18,722 nucleotides of DNA from JAZDMK01 sp043800975 (GTDB lineage: Bacteria > Bacteroidota > Bacteroidia > Bacteroidales > JAHJDW01), in contig JAZDMK010000138.1 in NCBI GenBank assembly GCA_043800975.1, positions 1 to 18,722 of the forward strand, in the 5' to 3' direction. The notes below the pieces were generated by a model, which made no database searches, was not told the origin of the DNA, and worked only from the letters and a program-made list of their open reading frames with translations. How positions within the stretch are numbered: position 1 is the stretch's first letter; each line of letters opens with the position of its first letter. The position numbers were made by a program, and so were the translations under genes. Positions 15,441-18,722 of the stretch are shown here, piece after piece.

Positions 15441-17000
15441 ATGTCAATTCAGGATAGAATTACAGAACTGCTCGACCTTCGTGAAAAAGCGAAGCTGGGT
15501 GGTGGTATTAAGCGTATAGAAGCGCAGCATAAAAAAGGAAAGCTTACTGCCCGGGGACGTATCGATTTGCTGCTTGACGAAGGCAGTTTTGAAGAGTTTG
15601 ATATGTTTGTATCGCACCGGTGTATTGATTTTGGGCTAGAAAAAGAAACCTATCTTTCCGATGGTGTTGTTACCGGCTATGGCACAATAGACGGGCGCTT
15701 GGTATATGTTTTCTCTCAGGATTTTACAGTTTTCGGTGGATCTCTCTCCGAAATGTTTGCAGCCAAGATCTGCAAAGTGATGGACAAAGCCATGAAAGTA
15801 GGAGCACCCGTGATTGGCATTAACGATAGCGGTGGTGCCCGTATTCAGGAAGGTGTGAAAAGTCTGGGTGGATATGCAGATATATTTCAGAGAAACATCA
15901 TGGCTTCCGGAGTGATTCCACAAATTTCTGCCATATTCGGACCTTGCGCTGGAGGTGCAGTTTATTCACCGGCATTAACAGACTTCAACCTGATGATTAA
16001 AAAAACCAGTTACATGTTTGTGACAGGCCCAAAGGTTGTGAAAACGGTTACCGGTGAAGTGGTTTCTCAGGAAGAGCTGGGTGGCGCATCTGTGCATGCA
16101 TCCAAATCAGGTGTGGCGCATTTCGTTGCTGACAGCGAGCAAGAGGGAATCATGATGATCAGAAAGCTAATCAGTTTTCTTCCGCAGAATAATCTGGAAG
16201 ACCCACCACTGCTGACTTGTAATGATCCCGTTGATCGCATGGATGATTTGCTAAATGAAATTATTCCTGATGATTCTTCCAAACCCTATAACGTGAAAGA
16301 TGTTATTCGGATGATTGCAGATTATGGCGATTTTATGGAAGTACATAAATCCTATGCACAAAATATTGTTACCGGCTTTGCACGCTTCAATGGAATATCA
16401 ACAGGGATTATAGCAAATCAGCCTTCCTATCTGGCTGGTGTGCTGGATAGCAATGCATCTCGCAAAGCCGCGCGTTTTGTGCGTTTCTGTGATGCCTTTA
16501 ATATTCCGCTTGTAACATTGGTTGATGTTCCTGGCTTCCTGCCTGGCACTGCGCAAGAATATGGCGGTATCATATTACATGGTGCAAAATTATTATATGC
16601 ATACGGTGAAGCAACAGTTCCTAAAGTGACCGTCGTTCTTCGCAAAGCATATGGTGGTGCGTATGATGTAATGAGTTCAAAACATCTGCGTGGTGATCTG
16701 AATTATGCATGGCCTACTGCTGAAATTGCTGTGATGGGTCCCAAAGGTGCAATCGAAGTATTGCTGACACGTGAGCTTGAAAACATCGACGATGAAAAAG
16801 CAAAAGTGCATTTCCTTGTTCAGAAAGAACATGAGTATCGTGAAAAGTTTGCCAATCCTTATGTAGCTGCAAAGTTCGGGTACATTGATGATGTGATTGA
16901 ACCGCGTACAACACGCTTCCGCATCATTCGCGCTTTACAATCTCTCGCAACAAAAAAAGATGTGAATCCACCGAAAAAACATTCTAACCTCCCGCTCTGA
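15441..17000 (+). CDS. Biotin-dependent acyl-CoA carboxyltransferase (propionyl-CoA carboxylase beta / methylmalonyl-CoA decarboxylase alpha)
   Basis: Moves the carboxyl group between biotin on the carrier protein and propionyl/methylmalonyl-CoA. The 519 residues contain two crotonase-like halves. Glycine-rich oxyanion sites are visible at DSGGARIQEGVKSLGGYADIF (129-149) with GPCAGGAVYSPALTDF (167-182) in the first half. The second half has DVPGFLPGTAQEYGGII and RKAYGGAYDVMSSKHL, then WPTAEIAVMGPKGA. The sequence family cannot separate a carboxylase beta subunit from a Na+-pumping decarboxylase alpha subunit; the epimerase next door fixes the substrate as methylmalonyl-CoA with good likelihood. 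Its TGA overlaps the next gene's ATG (TGATG at 16998-17002). Confidence 0.93.
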   Translation: MSIQDRITELLDLREKAKLGGGIKRIEAQHKKGKLTARGRIDLLLDEGSFEEFDMFVSHRCIDFGLEKETYLSDGVVTGYGTIDGRLVYVFSQDFTVFGGSLSEMFAAKICKVMDKAMKVGAPVIGINDSGGARIQEGVKSLGGYADIFQRNIMASGVIPQISAIFGPCAGGAVYSPALTDFNLMIKKTSYMFVTGPKVVKTVTGEVVSQEELGGASVHASKSGVAHFVADSEQEGIMMIRKLISFLPQNNLEDPPLLTCNDPVDRMDDLLNEIIPDDSSKPYNVKDVIRMIADYGDFMEVHKSYAQNIVTGFARFNGISTGIIANQPSYLAGVLDSNASRKAARFVRFCDAFNIPLVTLVDVPGFLPGTAQEYGGIILHGAKLLYAYGEATVPKVTVVLRKAYGGAYDVMSSKHLRGDLNYAWPTAEIAVMGPKGAIEVLLTRELENIDDEKAKVHFLVQKEHEYREKFANPYVAAKFGYIDDVIEPRTTRFRIIRALQSLATKKDVNPPKKHSNLPL

Positions 17001-17386
17001 TGATGGAAGAAAAATCATTAATCAAACAGCAGGGAAAAGAAATGGCTGCAGTGGCTATTGCACTTGAACAATCAGGTATGTTGGGCAATCCCGAACTTGC
17101 TGCTGCGATTGCTTTAGCAATGGAATCTGGCGCAACTGTTCAGGTGCCGGATGAGATGATCGCCGCTATTGCGCTGTCAATGCATCTTTCCGAAGGACGT
17201 GACGTATTGCCTGCGCCAATTATCGCAGCCATCACCCTTGTCTTAAGTCCGTTTATCAGCGGATACCAGAGTAATGAAAAGGCAATTCTTACGATCAATC
17301 GCGTTGAAAGAACCTACTCGCCCTGGAGCTCCAAGATATACGGCCTGCGTCAGCTACCGAACTACATACCCAGAAAATTCATGTAA
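17000..17386 (+). CDS. Small repeat protein in the carboxylase operon, distantly OadG-tail-like
   Basis: I do not recognise this 128-residue protein with certainty. It starts with ATG at 17000 (or 17003), overlapping the carboxyltransferase stop. Four alanine/isoleucine-rich helical units follow one another: EMAAVAIAL (14-22), ELAAAIALAM (32-41), EMIAAIALSM (52-61) and IIAAITLVLS (74-83), about 20 residues apart. The C-terminus is basic and aromatic (INRVERTYSPWSSKIYG). Gamma/delta subunits of the OadG type sit in this operon position and often carry one Ala-Ile-rich segment followed by a basic tail, but OadG has an N-terminal membrane anchor that is absent here. I infer a soluble accessory or assembly subunit of the carboxyltransferase complex; this is not shown by the sequence alone. 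Confidence 0.6.
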   Translation: MMEEKSLIKQQGKEMAAVAIALEQSGMLGNPELAAAIALAMESGATVQVPDEMIAAIALSMHLSEGRDVLPAPIIAAITLVLSPFISGYQSNEKAILTINRVERTYSPWSSKIYGLRQLPNYIPRKFM

Positions 17387-17412
17387 TAAAATTCCAACAA
17401 ATCATATAGCAA

Positions 17413-17880
17413 ATGAAAACGATTAAGTTAAGCATTCAGGGAAATCCTTACGAAGTAACCATCCGGAGCATAAGCGGGAATATTGCGGATGTAGTGGTAA
17501 ACGGAATTCCCTACAAAGTGGAGATAGACCCCAAGTCGAACATCTCTGCTAACACAGTTATTTCAACACCAAACCCGGTGTTGGCGCCTATTACAGAAAA
17601 GCCTGCTGAAACAAAAATGGAAGCGGCCCCTGTTCAGGAAGTGCCCGCAGATCTTCCTGCCGGATCGCACAAACTCGTTGCTCCACTGCCCGGAATTATT
17701 ATTGGTATAGATGTGAAGCCCGGCGACAAAGTGAAAATGGGGCAGAAGCTTCTGGTTTTAGAAGCTATGAAAATGGAAAACAACATAAATTCAGATAAAG
17801 ACGGTACGATAACAAAAATTTGCGTTACCAAAGGCGATTCTGTAATGGAAGGCGACGTGATGATTGAAATGGGAGGCTGA
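17413..17880 (+). CDS. Biotin carboxyl carrier protein (biotin/lipoyl-binding)
   Basis: Carries CO2 on biotin between the partner enzymes. The 155 residues divide into an N-terminal beta-like part (1-45), a Pro/Ala/Glu-rich flexible linker (about 50-84) and a C-terminal biotinyl domain (87-153). The biotinylation motif EAMKMEN lies at 117-123, with K120 as the modified lysine. LVAPLPGIIIGIDVKPGDKV is the usual hinge before it. Start ATG 17413, with no alternative needed. It is the third gene after mce in the same direction, and the TerC gene starts one base after its stop. Confidence 0.93.
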   Translation: MKTIKLSIQGNPYEVTIRSISGNIADVVVNGIPYKVEIDPKSNISANTVISTPNPVLAPITEKPAETKMEAAPVQEVPADLPAGSHKLVAPLPGIIIGIDVKPGDKVKMGQKLLVLEAMKMENNINSDKDGTITKICVTKGDSVMEGDVMIEMGG

Positions 17881-17881
17881 T

Positions 17882-18722
17882 ATGAACAATACACACATGT
17901 TGTTCTGGGGAGCATTTCTGGTGCTTTTCTTTCTGGTCTTTTTTATTGATATGTATGTTACAAATCACAGGAAGAAAGAGCTTACTGTTGGTGTTGCCCT
18001 TCGCTGGACAGCCCTTTGGGTTGCTATAGCATTGTTATATGGCGTTGCGATTTTCCTTTTCTTTCCCCAGAATGAAGGAAGTACTGAGAATACGGCTTCT
18101 ATAATGGGAATTAAATTTATAGCAGGTTATTTAACGGAGTATTCTCTTTCAATCGACAACCTCTTTGTTTTTATTATGATATTCTCCTTGATGGGAGTGC
18201 ATGAAAAGAACCAGCCCCGCTTGCTGAAATTGGGAATTCTGCTTTCGATTATTTTAAGAATAATATTTATTATTGCCGGAATGAGTCTCGTTCAGCGTTT
18301 CGAATGGTTGATTTATATTTTTGGTATTGTACTTTTATGGACAGCCTATAAAATGGCATTCACCGCTGAAGATGATCAGGTTGATCCCAAAAGTAATTTT
18401 CTATATAAGCGCGCATCCAAATGGTTTCCGGTTGATCCCGACCCGCATACACCCAGCTTTTTCAGAAGAATAGACGGAAAGCGTCATATTACAATGGTGT
18501 TTTTGGTATTCCTTGTAATTGGATCCACCGATGTGCTATTTGCTGTAGACTCTATTCCCGCTATCATTGGTGTGATTAAAGAAGGTGCCGAAAATATTCT
18601 CACCCCAAGTGAAGAGAACTTTCTTGCCATTACATCCAACGTGTTCGCCGTGATGGGTCTGGTTTCTCTCTTCTTTGCGCTGAAAGGAATCATGGGAATG
18701 TTCCGCTATTTGAAAATAGGTG
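17882..18722 (+). CDS. TerC/Alx family integral membrane protein, partial
   Basis: The frame is open from ATG 17882 to the right edge, giving 280 residues, so the C-terminus is missing. There are about seven hydrophobic segments. The two acidic membrane motifs of the family are present: EYSLSIDNLFVF (86-97, D92) and GSTDVLFAVDSIPAI (214-228, D217 and D223). The long loop at about 160-200, with DPDPHTPSFFRR, is also typical of the Alx/TerC subgroup. Family members such as Alx and TerC are linked to manganese export or metal loading of exported proteins. It begins one base after the biotin carrier gene, so it is probably on the same transcript; a direct functional tie to the carboxylase is unproven. 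Confidence 0.9.
   Translation, partial: MNNTHMLFWGAFLVLFFLVFFIDMYVTNHRKKELTVGVALRWTALWVAIALLYGVAIFLFFPQNEGSTENTASIMGIKFIAGYLTEYSLSIDNLFVFIMIFSLMGVHEKNQPRLLKLGILLSIILRIIFIIAGMSLVQRFEWLIYIFGIVLLWTAYKMAFTAEDDQVDPKSNFLYKRASKWFPVDPDPHTPSFFRRIDGKRHITMVFLVFLVIGSTDVLFAVDSIPAIIGVIKEGAENILTPSEENFLAITSNVFAVMGLVSLFFALKGIMGMFRYLKIG

Noticed and set aside
16067..16914. Minus-strand open frames opposite the carboxyltransferase gene
   Set aside because: No domain similarity visible; the plus-strand gene is unambiguous.
18484..18693. Minus-strand open frame opposite the TerC gene
   Set aside because: The plus strand has the TerC motifs in an uninterrupted frame; the antisense frame shows no domain.

Overview
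The window reads as chromosomal DNA of a low-GC member of the Bacteroidota. Three things point there. One gene product ends in a type IX secretion (T9SS) sorting domain. There is a DUF5686 outer-membrane protein and an Ig-like lipoprotein of a Bacteroidota type. Several start regions carry the Bacteroidota promoter element TAnnTTTG, with almost no Shine-Dalgarno signal. I see no phage, insertion sequence, CRISPR array, tRNA or rRNA. No stretch over 300 bases lacks a gene.

Layout, left to right. (1) 1-2285, minus strand: two overlapping genes for multi-membrane-span GT-C-type glycosyltransferases; the second is cut by the left edge. (2) 2335-3310, plus strand: pssA (phosphatidylserine synthase) and purS (purine synthesis), overlapping by 17 bp. 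(3) 3335-7608, minus strand: an envelope block of kdsD (KDO precursor), a DUF5686 outer-membrane barrel-like protein and lptB (LPS export ATPase). lptB is split by a -1 frameshift exactly at an A_AAA_AAG heptamer. (4) 7715-10999, plus strand: recQ, an OmpH/Skp-like coiled-coil protein and a YwqK/MORN-repeat lipoprotein, tightly spaced. (5) 11000-11157: an imperfect palindrome of 158 bp that fills the gap between two convergent genes. (6) 11159-13090, minus strand: a secreted M1 metallopeptidase with a T9SS tail. (7) 13229-14893, plus strand: an Ig-like-domain lipoprotein. (8) 15024-18722, plus strand: methylmalonyl-CoA epimerase, a biotin-dependent carboxyltransferase, an unusual 128-residue repeat protein, a biotin carrier protein and a TerC-family membrane protein cut by the right edge.

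Working together: block 3 links KDO supply, an outer-membrane protein and LPS export. Block 8 is a propionyl-CoA/methylmalonyl-CoA module, but its biotin carboxylase or its membrane decarboxylase (OadB) is not in the window, so the direction of the reaction is undecided. The points most worth checking are the lptB frameshift, the 158-bp palindrome, the 128-residue repeat protein inside the carboxylase operon, and a strong promoter-like element that overlaps the pssA start codon.
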